64,000 bases of DNA from an uncultured Tessaracoccus sp. (lineage in GTDB: Bacteria; Actinomycetota; Actinomycetes; Propionibacteriales; Propionibacteriaceae): NCBI RefSeq assembly GCF_947286155.1, contig NZ_CAMYPD010000007.1, positions 1-64,000 on the forward strand, written 5' to 3'. This document shows positions 28,430-36,050 of this stretch, piece by piece. Each line of letters opens with the position of its first letter. The stretch's first letter is position 1. The notes below the pieces were generated by a model. That model was not told where the DNA came from. It ran no database searches and saw only the letters and a list, made by a program, of their open reading frames with translations. The position numbers were made by a program, and so were the translations under genes.

Positions 28430-28589
28430 ACTGCTTATCCTTGATGATCACCCCGGCTGAATCAAGTTTAAGGGGTTAAAGTTGATCCAGGAGCAGGGTT
28501 CACCAAGGTTAGGCGCTAACTGGAGGGACGATCCTGCGTGCTCTAGTTGCACTGACCTGACAGGTTGTCTGATCCGCGCCTCGATGCGC

Positions 28590-29069
28590 TGCGTGTCCTA
28601 TTTGGAGCGTAAGGCCGTGGCCGCGATACTCAAACCGATCTACACCGCCGTCTACGACGACGCCTTGATGGCACTGACCGCGCTCGCTGATTCGGTCCTG
28701 GGCCGGAAATATCCGATGGCGGTCAAAACCTGGGAAGGGTTCATCTCGTTCCTCGATTTTGGGCCCGCAACCCGCAAAGTGATCTACACCACCAACCAGA
28801 TCGAGTCGTTGAACTACCAGATGCGCAAAATCATCAAAAGCCGCGGCCAGTTCCCCAACGACGCCTTGGTGGTCAAGCTGCTCTGGCTCGCGATCCGCAA
28901 CATCGAGGACAAACGAGCCCGTGAACGAGCCAAGGAAGCAGGCCTGCCTAACGGCACCAACCGGAAGGCCCCCGGCAAGCTCGTCGAAGGCGCCACCATC
29001 CAAGGCTGGACCAAAGCCCTCAACGAACTCGCACTACGCTACCCCGAACGATTCCCCCAAACCACCTAA
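28590..29069 (+). pseudogene. IS256-family transposase, C-terminal remnant
   Basis: From about 28593 the frame reads VSYLERKAVAAILKPIY, then NQIESLNYQMRKIIKSRGQFPND and YPERFPQTT, the C-terminal third of an IS256-type DDE transposase. The N-terminal part with the first two catalytic aspartates is missing, and the preceding 28482-28590 reading frame is unrelated. The element is therefore a dead fragment. Bases 29070-29110 after the stop may be its right end. Confidence 0.85.
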
Positions 29070-29252
29070 AAACCGACCACTCACGCAAACAACTTGACAA
29101 GCTCCGTAGTGTGCAGCCCTTGGGTTGGCGCAACCGGGCTCGAAGCTGCTGCCGGGCATGTTCCCCGGTCCAGCCATTTCGCGGAGATAAACCTGTGAGG
29201 CACGGCCCTTAACCTCCGGGGGCCATATGCGAGTATCGTCGTCCCCTTGCTC

Positions 29253-29277
29253 ACATGTTACCAATTTGGTAACATGT
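29253..29277. promoter_or_regulatory. Palindromic operator over the toxin start codon
   Basis: The palindrome acatgttacc-aattt-ggtaacatgt has two perfect 10-bp arms and includes the ATG of the toxin gene at 29274. Such sites are typical for autoregulation by a toxin-antitoxin complex, here presumably through the helix-turn-helix of the downstream antitoxin. Confidence 0.65.
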
Positions 29278-29582
29278 TCGACGTGGAGGTTCGCTACTCG
29301 TCTAGGGAGGTCCAACGAATCTGCACTGAATCGCGTTACATGCAGAAGCAGCTCGGCGCACCAACGGCCAAGAAACTGAGGCTCCGCATCGCGGAACTCA
29401 TGAGCGCGATCGCCATGGACGACCTGCTTCTCGGCGCCGGCCGGTGGGAACGCCTCCACGGAGACCGGCAAGGACAGTGGTCTGCGAGATTGACCGCCAA
29501 TTGGCGACTGATCGTCGAGCCACTCGAAGCCGGAGGAGTCGTGGTCTTGGTCGTTGAGATCGTCGACTATCACCGAAAGTAG
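29274..29582 (+). CDS. RelE/ParE-superfamily toxin, HigB-like
   Basis: A 102-residue basic protein. LRLRIAELMSA and GRWERLHGDRQGQWSARLTANWRLIV match the HigB/RelE ribosome-dependent mRNase fold, with a C-terminal VVEIVDYHRK typical of the family. Toxin precedes antitoxin, the order of higBA loci. The ATG lies inside a palindromic operator and has no ribosome-binding site, so the mRNA may be leaderless; a GTG at 29283 is an alternative. The stop is 29 bases before the antitoxin GTG start. Confidence 0.85.
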   Translation: MFDVEVRYSSREVQRICTESRYMQKQLGAPTAKKLRLRIAELMSAIAMDDLLLGAGRWERLHGDRQGQWSARLTANWRLIVEPLEAGGVVVLVVEIVDYHRK

Positions 29583-29611
29583 GGATGGAAATGCAGATAG
29601 GAGGACTAAGC

Positions 29612-30694
29612 GTGGACGTCGTGTTTCCTGACTTCATCGTGACCACCGGCGATTTCATCAAAGAGTGGATGGAGAACGAGCAGGTCAACGCAGCGGAGCT
29701 CTCGCGCCGCCTGGGCACTTCGCGCAAGCATGTGAGTCAGCTCCTCAACGGCAAGGTTTCGCTCTCGCATTCCAAGGCTCTGGCTCTCGAGCGCGTCACT
29801 GGCATCCCTGCTCGCGTCTGGAACCAGTACGAGGCTGGCTATCGCAGTGCTCTCGCTCGTCAGGACGAGAAGGCAGCGTTCGCTGAGCAGTACGACAAGG
29901 CAAAGGAGTTCCCGCTGTCCTACCTTCGGAAGTGGGGTTTCATCCAGTCGCCAGCACGTGACAAGGCAGGCACCGTTCGCGAATTGCTGAATCTCCTACG
30001 AGTCGCGAGCTTGGATGCCTTCCAGACGACGTGGGCAGAGGGCAGTGTCGCGTATCGACGGGTTGCTGTACTCGGAGACAAGTCGCACGCGTTGGCCACT
30101 TGGCTCGCTCTCGCCGAGACCAACGAGGTGTTCACCAACCTCCCGCCCTTTGATGAGGAGACGCTGTGTGACGCCTTGCCGCGGCTCCGAGCACAGACTC
30201 GCAAGGATCCGGTGGCAGGGGTTAGCCAGGCGCGAGATATCCTGCGCGAGTGTGGAGTGGCGCTGGAGCTCACCCCCGCCGTTCCCGGTCTGGGTGTGCA
30301 TGGGGCCACCCGCTGGCTCAACGACCACCCCATCATCCAGCTGTCCCTCTTGGGCAAGAGCGACGATCAAGTCTGGTTCACCGTCTTCCACGAGATCGGG
30401 CACGTCCTTCTGCACAGCAAGACTGCCTTGTTCGTTGAGAGCCAGAACATGGAAGCCGACGCGGAGCACGAGGCGAATGCCTTCGCATCCGATCTTCTGG
30501 TCCCACCCGAGCGACGTGATGATCTGCCGCGATCCCGCAACCTTGATGCCATCCAATCGCTTGCCGACGAATTGGGTATTGCGCCGAGCATCGTGCTCGG
30601 GCAAGCCCAGCGAGCCACGGGTGATTTCGCGTGGGGCCACAAGCTTAAGCGCAAGGTTGAATTCGTTCCGATACCCGATGAGAAAGATTTGTGA
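29612..30694 (+). CDS. HigA-like antitoxin fused to ImmA/IrrE (M78) metallopeptidase domain
   Basis: A 360-residue protein. A helix-turn-helix of the XRE/HigA type spans about residues 26-66 (ELSRRLGTSRKHVSQLLNG). The C-terminal half is an ImmA/IrrE zinc peptidase with HEIGH at about 260-264 and a downstream glutamate in EADAEHEANAFASDLL. Start GTG at 29612 was chosen over ATG at 29585 because AGGAGG lies seven bases before it. The domain pair resembles repressor-protease proteins that cleave partner regulators. Next to a HigB-like toxin it is probably the antitoxin and autorepressor, with proteolysis as a possible release switch. Confidence 0.88.
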   Translation: MDVVFPDFIVTTGDFIKEWMENEQVNAAELSRRLGTSRKHVSQLLNGKVSLSHSKALALERVTGIPARVWNQYEAGYRSALARQDEKAAFAEQYDKAKEFPLSYLRKWGFIQSPARDKAGTVRELLNLLRVASLDAFQTTWAEGSVAYRRVAVLGDKSHALATWLALAETNEVFTNLPPFDEETLCDALPRLRAQTRKDPVAGVSQARDILRECGVALELTPAVPGLGVHGATRWLNDHPIIQLSLLGKSDDQVWFTVFHEIGHVLLHSKTALFVESQNMEADAEHEANAFASDLLVPPERRDDLPRSRNLDAIQSLADELGIAPSIVLGQAQRATGDFAWGHKLKRKVEFVPIPDEKDL

Positions 30695-30779
30695 TCACCA
30701 TGGGATTGTCAGACGTTGCCATGCTGATCATCACAGCCCTTGAATGGATCGCAGCGGTGGTGTTCGAAATCCATGGCAC

Positions 30780-30899
30780 GGCAACGTCCAACCGATCCGC
30801 GGTACTCACAGCCAGCGCGGGTTCGTTGATTAGCTTCTCGTTGATCAAACCCACAGCACGGCCACGCACTTCTGCAGGATACTGACTCGGTGCGGACAT
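30780..30899 (-). pseudogene. IS3-type transposase OrfA, N-terminal scrap
   Basis: From 30899 leftward the frame begins MSAPSQYPAEVRGRAVGLI, which matches the conserved start of IS3-family OrfA proteins (pattern APxxYPxExRxRAVxL). After about 40 residues the similarity is lost and the reading frame runs into the end of the antitoxin gene. No OrfB or terminal repeat is present. It is judged a remnant. Confidence 0.5.
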
Positions 30900-31026
30900 G
30901 TTCCTGTCATCTTGGCTAGATCAAACCCTCACCACACCCGGGGCGATCCAAACCATTTGACACCCCCTTCTGTGACGGAGCGGATACGTTCACCGCTCAA
31001 CAGATGCACCACGTTGCCCTAAGAGC

Positions 31027-31130
31027 ATCTTCCAGGTGATCACGTCTACTGAGCACGCGTCGGGCGTGTCGAAGGCGAAGAGAGTTGCGGCAGTGGGCAT
31101 CGACTCCAGCATTCTTTATTCATCTCCACG
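31027..31130 (+). pseudogene. Vestige of the calcineurin-like phosphoesterase gene
   Basis: The frame from 31027 reads FQVITSTEHASGVSKAK, closely matching FQVITPTEHELGKAKA encoded at about 23879 in the large phosphoesterase, with high nucleotide identity too. Just beyond, tccagcattctttattcatc resembles the hairpin arm at 24410-24430. It looks like the 3' end of a second phosphoesterase copy with its hairpin, joined by a deletion. Confidence 0.6.
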
Positions 31131-31457
31131 TGAGGGGATACAGGCTCCTCACAGATCAGGCGTGGTGAAGATAGCGTTGTCCATGTCAAGGTCTTTGGCG
31201 ATGGCTGTGTGAGAACTTTCATCATTCCAGGAGTTCGATCTCCGTTACCACCGGGCACCGTAACCGATCTTCACTGTCATCTTTGAAGAGCCGGTGTAAT
31301 CTCGGCGAGATCGAACCAACATTGCGTTGTTGATGATTCGTTCGCGAGTATTGCCATGGTAGTGCGGGTAGAAGATGTCGTGTTTGGTCCACAGGTAACA
31401 GCCGCCAGCCAGTTCCGCAAACGGTCGGGTTCGGTTCTGCTCAATTTCAAATTCTGA

Positions 31458-31534
31458 GTACTCTCCCCGCTCGCGCGGGGAGCACTTATCAGGTTCATCC
31501 TGAATTGTGCAATCCCCGCTTTCGCGGGGAACAC
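31458..31534 (-). CRISPR. Two type I-E-like CRISPR repeat units (remnant)
   Basis: On the minus strand, 31485-31458 and 31534-31507 are 28-base units beginning GTGCTCCCCGCGCGAGCGGGGA and GTGTTCCCCGCGAAAGCGGGGA respectively in pattern, very like type I-E repeats of actinobacteria. They are separated by 21 bases instead of the usual 32-33, and the last six bases differ between units. No leader, further clear repeat or cas gene is in the window. It is either a relic or a chance pair of hairpins. Confidence 0.45.
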
Positions 31535-31754
31535 TGCGGCAGTCACCCTGATCAGCGGGTCATCCCTGAAGGGAGGGGGTAGGTCCGCGTCTTCAGCATA
31601 ACAACGCTTTGCTGCGTAGATGCACGGTAAATAGTGTCCAAACCTAGTCCATCTGATCACCTGTCAGGGAGGAATGTCCGGGACGTGACCAGGGTCAGAT
31701 GCCGCAATAATCGAGCGGTCAGAATACCTGGGAATCAACAACCTCTGCTAGTCT

Positions 31755-31767
31755 GTAGTGAAACTAC
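31755..31767. promoter_or_regulatory. HexR-like operator 1, GTAGTgaaACTAC
   Basis: An exact GTAGTNNNACTAC palindrome, 170 bp upstream of the epimerase-like gene. It is one of four identical-architecture sites in the cluster (others at 32851, 38653, 43006). HexR, an RpiR-family regulator, recognises TGTAATNNNATTACA-like sites; an RpiR-family gene is at 42025. Confidence 0.7.
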
Positions 31768-31936
31768 TACCCAGTGGGTGCCACGGCTGACGTCCAGGGA
31801 GCAGCTTCGGGCTGACAGGGAGCCCGTATTTTGACGCTGCCGCGCCGCGCGGAGATGCATGGACGCGGGGTCGCTGCCCGCTGGACCACCACCTCGTCGC
31901 ACCCGCACCCTGTGTTAGGAAACGCGGAGGAACCTC

Positions 31937-32809
31937 ATGAACAAGATTGGCTGCCACGGACTCGTGTGGACGGGGACGTTCGATGCGCAAGGGATCCGCT
32001 TCGCCGCGGAGAAGACCAAGCAAGCAGGTTTCGACCTGATTGAGTACCCGCTCATGGACCCATCCACCTTCGACGTCGGGGCCGCCCGTGAAGCCCTGGC
32101 AGAGTACGGGCTCGAAGTGAGCGCGTCGCTGGGGCTTTCGGACGCCACGGACGTCACGAGCGAGGATCCGACGGTCGTCGCTGCCGGTGAGGCGCTGCTC
32201 CTCAAGGCGGTCGACGTGCTGGCCGATCTTGGCGGCACCCACTTCTGCGGCGTTATCTACTCTGCCATGAGAAAGTACATGGAACCCATGACCAGCGAGG
32301 GTTTGGCCAACAGTCAGCGCGTGATCGGCACCGTGGCTGATCATGCTGCTGAGCGGGGCGTTTCGGTCTCGCTCGAGGTGGTCAACCGCTACGAGACCAA
32401 CGTCCTCAACACAGCCCGGCAAGCCATGGTGTACCTCGCGCAGGTCGATCGCCCCAACCTCGGCGTACACCTCGACTCTTACCATATGAACATCGAGGAG
32501 TCGGACATGTTCGCTCCCGTGATGGATGCTGCCCCGAAGCTCCGCTACGTTCATATCGGTGAGAGCCATCGCGGCTATCTCGGCACGGGCTCCGTCGATT
32601 TCGACACCTACTTCAAGGCGCTGGCCCGCGTCGGATACGACGGCCCTATCACCTTTGAGTCGTTCTCCTCGGCCGTTGTGGCACCTGACCTGAGCCGCAT
32701 GTTGGGCATCTGGCGCAACCTCTGGCAGGACAACGACGAGCTCGGCGCACACGCCAACGAGTTCATTCGCAACAAGCTCGTGGCCGTCGACAGCATCCGA
32801 CTTCACTGA
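31937..32809 (+). CDS. Sugar (phosphate) isomerase/epimerase, tagatose/psicose 3-epimerase-like
   Basis: A 290-residue TIM-barrel protein of the xylose-isomerase-like superfamily. Metal and catalytic residues of ketose 3-epimerases can be placed: Glu in SLEVVNRYETNVLNT, Asp and His in GVHLDSYHMNIEE, the HIGESHRGYLGTG motif and the second catalytic Glu in ITFESFSS. Such enzymes interconvert D-tagatose/D-sorbose, D-fructose/D-psicose or related ketoses using Mn2+ or Mg2+. The start is supported by GGAGG. It is the first gene of the catabolic cluster and has a HexR-like operator upstream. Confidence 0.9.
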   Translation: MNKIGCHGLVWTGTFDAQGIRFAAEKTKQAGFDLIEYPLMDPSTFDVGAAREALAEYGLEVSASLGLSDATDVTSEDPTVVAAGEALLLKAVDVLADLGGTHFCGVIYSAMRKYMEPMTSEGLANSQRVIGTVADHAAERGVSVSLEVVNRYETNVLNTARQAMVYLAQVDRPNLGVHLDSYHMNIEESDMFAPVMDAAPKLRYVHIGESHRGYLGTGSVDFDTYFKALARVGYDGPITFESFSSAVVAPDLSRMLGIWRNLWQDNDELGAHANEFIRNKLVAVDSIRLH

Positions 32810-32850
32810 CCGAACCAATTCCGTAAGAAGGCTGCATACTCCGACAAGTT

Positions 32851-32863
32851 GTAGTTATACTAC
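32851..32863. promoter_or_regulatory. HexR-like operator 2, GTAGTtatACTAC
   Basis: An exact GTAGTNNNACTAC palindrome 118 bp upstream of the SDR gene at 32981. A TATACT overlapping the centre could be a -10 element, so binding would block transcription. No clear -35 is seen. Confidence 0.7.
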
Positions 32864-32980
32864 GGAGTCGAACGAGGGCGAGGACGCCCTCCAGCGCCAC
32901 CCGAGTACGACGGGCGGGGCCACCTCTGCGCTGAGGTCCCTGCCGCCGGCACTTCACGGCGGAAGGATGAGCAAGTCACG

Positions 32981-33748
32981 ATGAACATTCTGGAGAAGTT
33001 CAGGCTCGACGGTCAGACCGCCATCGTCACGGGCTCCACCCGCGGCATCGGCCGGGCGCTCGCCCATGGCCTTGCCGAGGCCGGAGCATCGATCGTGATC
33101 GTCGGACGGGACGAGGCCGCCGCCTCGCAGGTGATGAAGGAGATCGAGGAGCGTGGACAGCGTTCGATCTTCGTCGCCGCCGATGTCACGGTGCGGGAGG
33201 ACTGCGAACGCATTCGCGACGAGGCCATCGCCGCCTTCGGGCGCATCGATGTGCTCGTCAACAACGCCGGCATCTGCATCCATGAAGATTCACTCAAGGT
33301 CACGTTCGACGACTGGCGCGCAGTGTTCAACGTCAACGTCGATGGCGTTTGGCTGATGTCCCAGGTCATCGGCGAGACGATGGTCTCGCGGGGCGGGGGG
33401 CGCATCGTCAACGTCGGTTCCATGTCCGGCATCATCGTCAACCGTCCCCAGTGGCAGCCGGCCTACAACGCATCCAAGGCCGCCGTCCACCAACTCACCC
33501 GAAGCTTGGCCGCGGAATGGGCTCCGTCGGGTGTGCGGGTCAACGCCGTCGCACCCGGCTACGTGCACACCGACATGTCGCCGCTCCACGAGCCGCACTT
33601 CCGCGTCCGCTGGATCGACGATGCGCCGATGCTGCGCGCTGCCGAGCCTGAGGAGATCGCTCCGGCGGTGCTCTACCTCGCCTCGGAAGCGTCGTCTTTC
33701 GTCACTGGCGAAATCCTCGTCACCGACGGCGGCTACAGCATCTTCTGA
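32981..33748 (+). CDS. Short-chain dehydrogenase/reductase, gluconate 5-dehydrogenase-like
   Basis: A 255-residue NAD(P)-dependent SDR. Cofactor site GSTRGIG at about residues 18-24, NNAG, catalytic Ser in VGSMSGI and the YNASK pair, plus the C-terminal GEILVTDGGYS closing the fold. The closest style is gluconate/ketogluconate or polyol dehydrogenases. It is followed by the decayed ABC transporter genes in the same direction and may have been their first cistron. It is about half identical by eye to the second SDR at 44750. The ribosome site (GGAAGG) is somewhat distant. Confidence 0.9.
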   Translation: MNILEKFRLDGQTAIVTGSTRGIGRALAHGLAEAGASIVIVGRDEAAASQVMKEIEERGQRSIFVAADVTVREDCERIRDEAIAAFGRIDVLVNNAGICIHEDSLKVTFDDWRAVFNVNVDGVWLMSQVIGETMVSRGGGRIVNVGSMSGIIVNRPQWQPAYNASKAAVHQLTRSLAAEWAPSGVRVNAVAPGYVHTDMSPLHEPHFRVRWIDDAPMLRAAEPEEIAPAVLYLASEASSFVTGEILVTDGGYSIF

Positions 33749-33828
33749 CGATTCGGCCGGGTCACCGGTACCCCAAGAACCCCCAACAAACCAACCACAC
33801 ATCAGAGTTGATGGAGGAACCAACCACC

Positions 33829-34967
33829 ATGCAACTGTTCACATCGATCCGTCGGGCGTCAGCGGCGTTGGCTGAGGCCTCGGTGGCACTCACCATGGCT
33901 GCCTGCAGCTCCGGCACCCCCACGCAGGGCACCAGCGTCCCCGCCGACGGCAAGGACAAGCCCGCAGAATCCAAGGCCGCGACGCTCCCGCCAAGGATGG
34001 CGACATCCAGCTCGTGCTCGCGATTCGCTCGCTGTCGAACCCGTACCACGCCAACTGGGCCGAGGGCGCACAGATGTACGCCGACTCGATCGGCAAGGAG
34101 CTGACCATCCTGAGCGACGAGGGCGACTCGCAGAAGCAGCTCGCCCAGATCCGGTCGACGCTCGCCGGTGGCAAGAAGATCGTGCTCAACGTCGATCCGA
34201 ACACCTCGTCCGACACGCAGGCCATCGCGCGCGCGGTCGCCGACGCAGGCGGCTACGTCGTCACGTAGTGGAACAAGCCCGATGACTTCAAGCCGTGGGA
34301 TGTCGGTCCGAACTGGGTCGCACACATCTCCTTCGACGGCACCGAGAGCGGTTACAACATCGCCGACAAGCTCTTCGAGACCATGGACGGCTAGGGCGGT
34401 ATCGTCGCTCTGCAGGGCATCTTGGACAACGTCCCCGCACAGCAGCGCTACGAGGGCCTCGAGAAGGCGCTTGCCGAGAACCCGAACATCAAGCTGCTCG
34501 ACACCCAGACCGCCAACTGAGACCGCAACGAGGGCTTCCAGGTGATGCAGACCCTCCTCACCGCCCATGGCGATGACATCAAGGGCGTTTGGGCTGCCAA
34601 CGACAACATGGCCCTCGGCGCGCTCGAAGCGCTCCGCGCAGCAGGCAAGGCTGGCAAGGTGCCGATCGTCGGCGGCGACGCTGTCCCGGAGGCCCTCGAC
34701 GAGATCAAGTCGGGAGCCAACGGCTACCTCGCGACGGTGACCACCGACCCGTGGTGGCAGGGCGCTGCGGCGCTGGCACTCGGCTACCAGGCAGCCATCG
34801 GCGAGTACGACGTCGATGCGGCCGACCATGCTCAGCGGGCGTTCTACGGCACGCAGTTCCTCGTGACCAAGGACAACGTCAATGAGTACAGCAAGGCCCC
34901 GACCTTCGATCAGCTGAAGCCCGACCTCGACGATCCGTTCAAGCGGTCGACCGGAGCCATCGAGTAA
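33829..34967 (+). pseudogene. Sugar ABC transporter binding lipoprotein (RbsB-like), inactivated
   Basis: The gene would encode a lipoprotein of about 380 residues (lipobox LTMAAC) of the ribose/xylose-binding family: IRSLSNPYHANWAEGAQ, VWAANDNMALGALEAL and GYLATVTTDPWWQG are typical. The frame is broken by a one-base indel at about 33985-33992 and by in-frame stops TAG at 34266, TAG at 34392 and TGA at 34518. Reading through, the stops fall where a homologue would have Gln/Trp codons (for example QTAN-stop-DRN, expected W). Two stop types and a frameshift make recoding unlikely. The GGAGG ribosome site is still present. Confidence 0.9.
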
Positions 34968-34985
34968 CAGCCAGCAAACACGCAG

Positions 34986-35009
34986 TTGGGAGGCCCGATG
35001 GGCCCCCAA
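34986..35009 (+). terminator. Stem-loop between binding-protein remnant and permease
   Basis: TTGGGAGGCCC / GGGCCCCCAA pairs around a three-base loop with one bulged A. This is the usual position of a processing or partial termination hairpin after a binding-protein gene. Confidence 0.55.
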
Positions 35010-35028
35010 CCATGAAGGAGTAGGGAAG

Positions 35029-36050
35029 ATGTCACAACCAGTGGTCGAAGGCGCTCCGCCTCCCCCGACGTGGCGGCCCAGCCGCCTGCGGTCAAGTGGA
35101 CGAGTCGTCTCGTCGAGCTCGGCCCGCTACTCGCATTGGCCGCAGTCATGATCGTGTTCGGGGTGCTCAACCCACGATTCCTGTCGGTCTCCAACCTGCT
35201 CGGCATCGCCGAGAATGCCGCGATCCTCGTCGTGCTGGCCGTGGGCATGACTTTCGTGATCCCCCTGGGCGGCATCGACCTCTCCTTGGAGGGTGTGATG
35301 GCCACCAGCTCGCTGGTCGTCGTCCTCCTCGCCACCAATGACCGCAACGAGATGCAACTGGGCCTGTGGGCGGTGCTCGCGGGCATCCTCGTGGGCGCCA
35401 CCTTCGGCCTGGTCAACGGCATCGTCAACACGGTGTTCAAGGTGCCGTCCTTCATGGTCGCCCTGGGCGCCGGCGCCATTGGCGTCGGTGTGGCGACCGT
35501 GCTCTTCGCCGGCCGCGCACCACGCGTGCTCGACCAGTCCTTGCGAGGCTGCGGGCTCGACCGTTGGCACGGCATCTCCAGACTCATCCTTCTCGCCGTC
35601 GTCATCTTCGCCATCGGCGCGGTGATCCAGTACTTCACCAAGCTCGGCCGCTACGCATTCGTCAACGGCGGTGACGAGGGCATCGCCCAGTACTCGGGCA
35701 TCAACATCCGTCTGTACAAGACCCTCACCTTCGTCTTCGCCGGCGCGCTCTTCGGCTTGGCTGGCGCGATGGCAGCTACCCGCCTCGGTGTCGGCGACGT
35801 GCAAATCGGCGCAGGGATGACGTTCCAAGCCATCGCTGCCGTCGTCATCGGTGGCACGCTCCTCTCCGGCGGCCGAGGTGGCGTGTTCAAGACGCTCATC
35901 GGCACGCTCATCATTGCCTCGTTGGCCAATGGACTCATCCTGGCCAGGGTGCCGCCGCACGTGCAGATCTCGATGCAGGGCGTCGTCATCGTCGTCGCCG
36001 TGGCCGCCGCCGGCTGGCAGCTTCGTGAACGAGTGAGGGTGATCAAGTGA
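35029..36050 (+). pseudogene. Sugar ABC transporter permease (RbsC-like), N-terminal frameshift
   Basis: Residues from 35070 on form a good RbsC-type permease of about 325 residues with eight to ten helices, LGGIDLSLEGVMA, an EAA-like region and AAVVIGGTLLSGGRGG. The natural start appears to be ATG at 35029, with GGAG upstream, but it is in another frame. One missing base in the C-run at about 35055-35062 would join MSQPVVEGAPPPP to VAAQPPAVKWTS. Translation could still begin at GTG 35070 without a good ribosome site. The gene is therefore damaged but perhaps not dead. The 3' end overlaps the ATPase gene by four bases (GTGA). Confidence 0.75.

Larger units (their letters stand above)
30695..31750. 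other. Decayed accessory stretch without an intact gene
   Basis: About 1.05 kb after the antitoxin gene. It contains an IS3-like OrfA scrap, a vestige of the phosphoesterase gene, a minus-strand scrap at about 31145-31280 reading MTVKIGYGARW, one stop, then a coding-looking tail ending AIFTTPDL, and two CRISPR-like units. Nothing here is a convincing intact gene. Confidence 0.6.

Noticed and set aside
30691..30885. A 64-codon plus-strand frame after the HigA-like gene
   Set aside because: It starts within the antitoxin stop region and is antisense to the IS3-like scrap; no ribosome site or family.
31277..31660. A 127-codon minus-strand frame spanning the CRISPR-like units
   Set aside because: It runs through the repeat hairpins and has no protein similarity that I can see; likely chance.
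31770..31930. A possible riboswitch in the leader before the epimerase-like gene
   Set aside because: Some GC-rich stem potential exists but no known riboswitch core was recognised; the operator already explains regulation.
34266..34520. Programmed recoding (selenocysteine or stop read-through) in the binding-protein gene
   Set aside because: Two TAG and one TGA plus a frameshift, with damage in neighbouring genes, fit pseudogenisation better.
33762..35009. A 415-codon minus-strand frame across the broken binding-protein gene
   Set aside because: Both strands of a high-GC gene stay open in one antisense frame. The plus-strand similarity to RbsB is clear, so this is a shadow, not the reason for the plus-strand stops.
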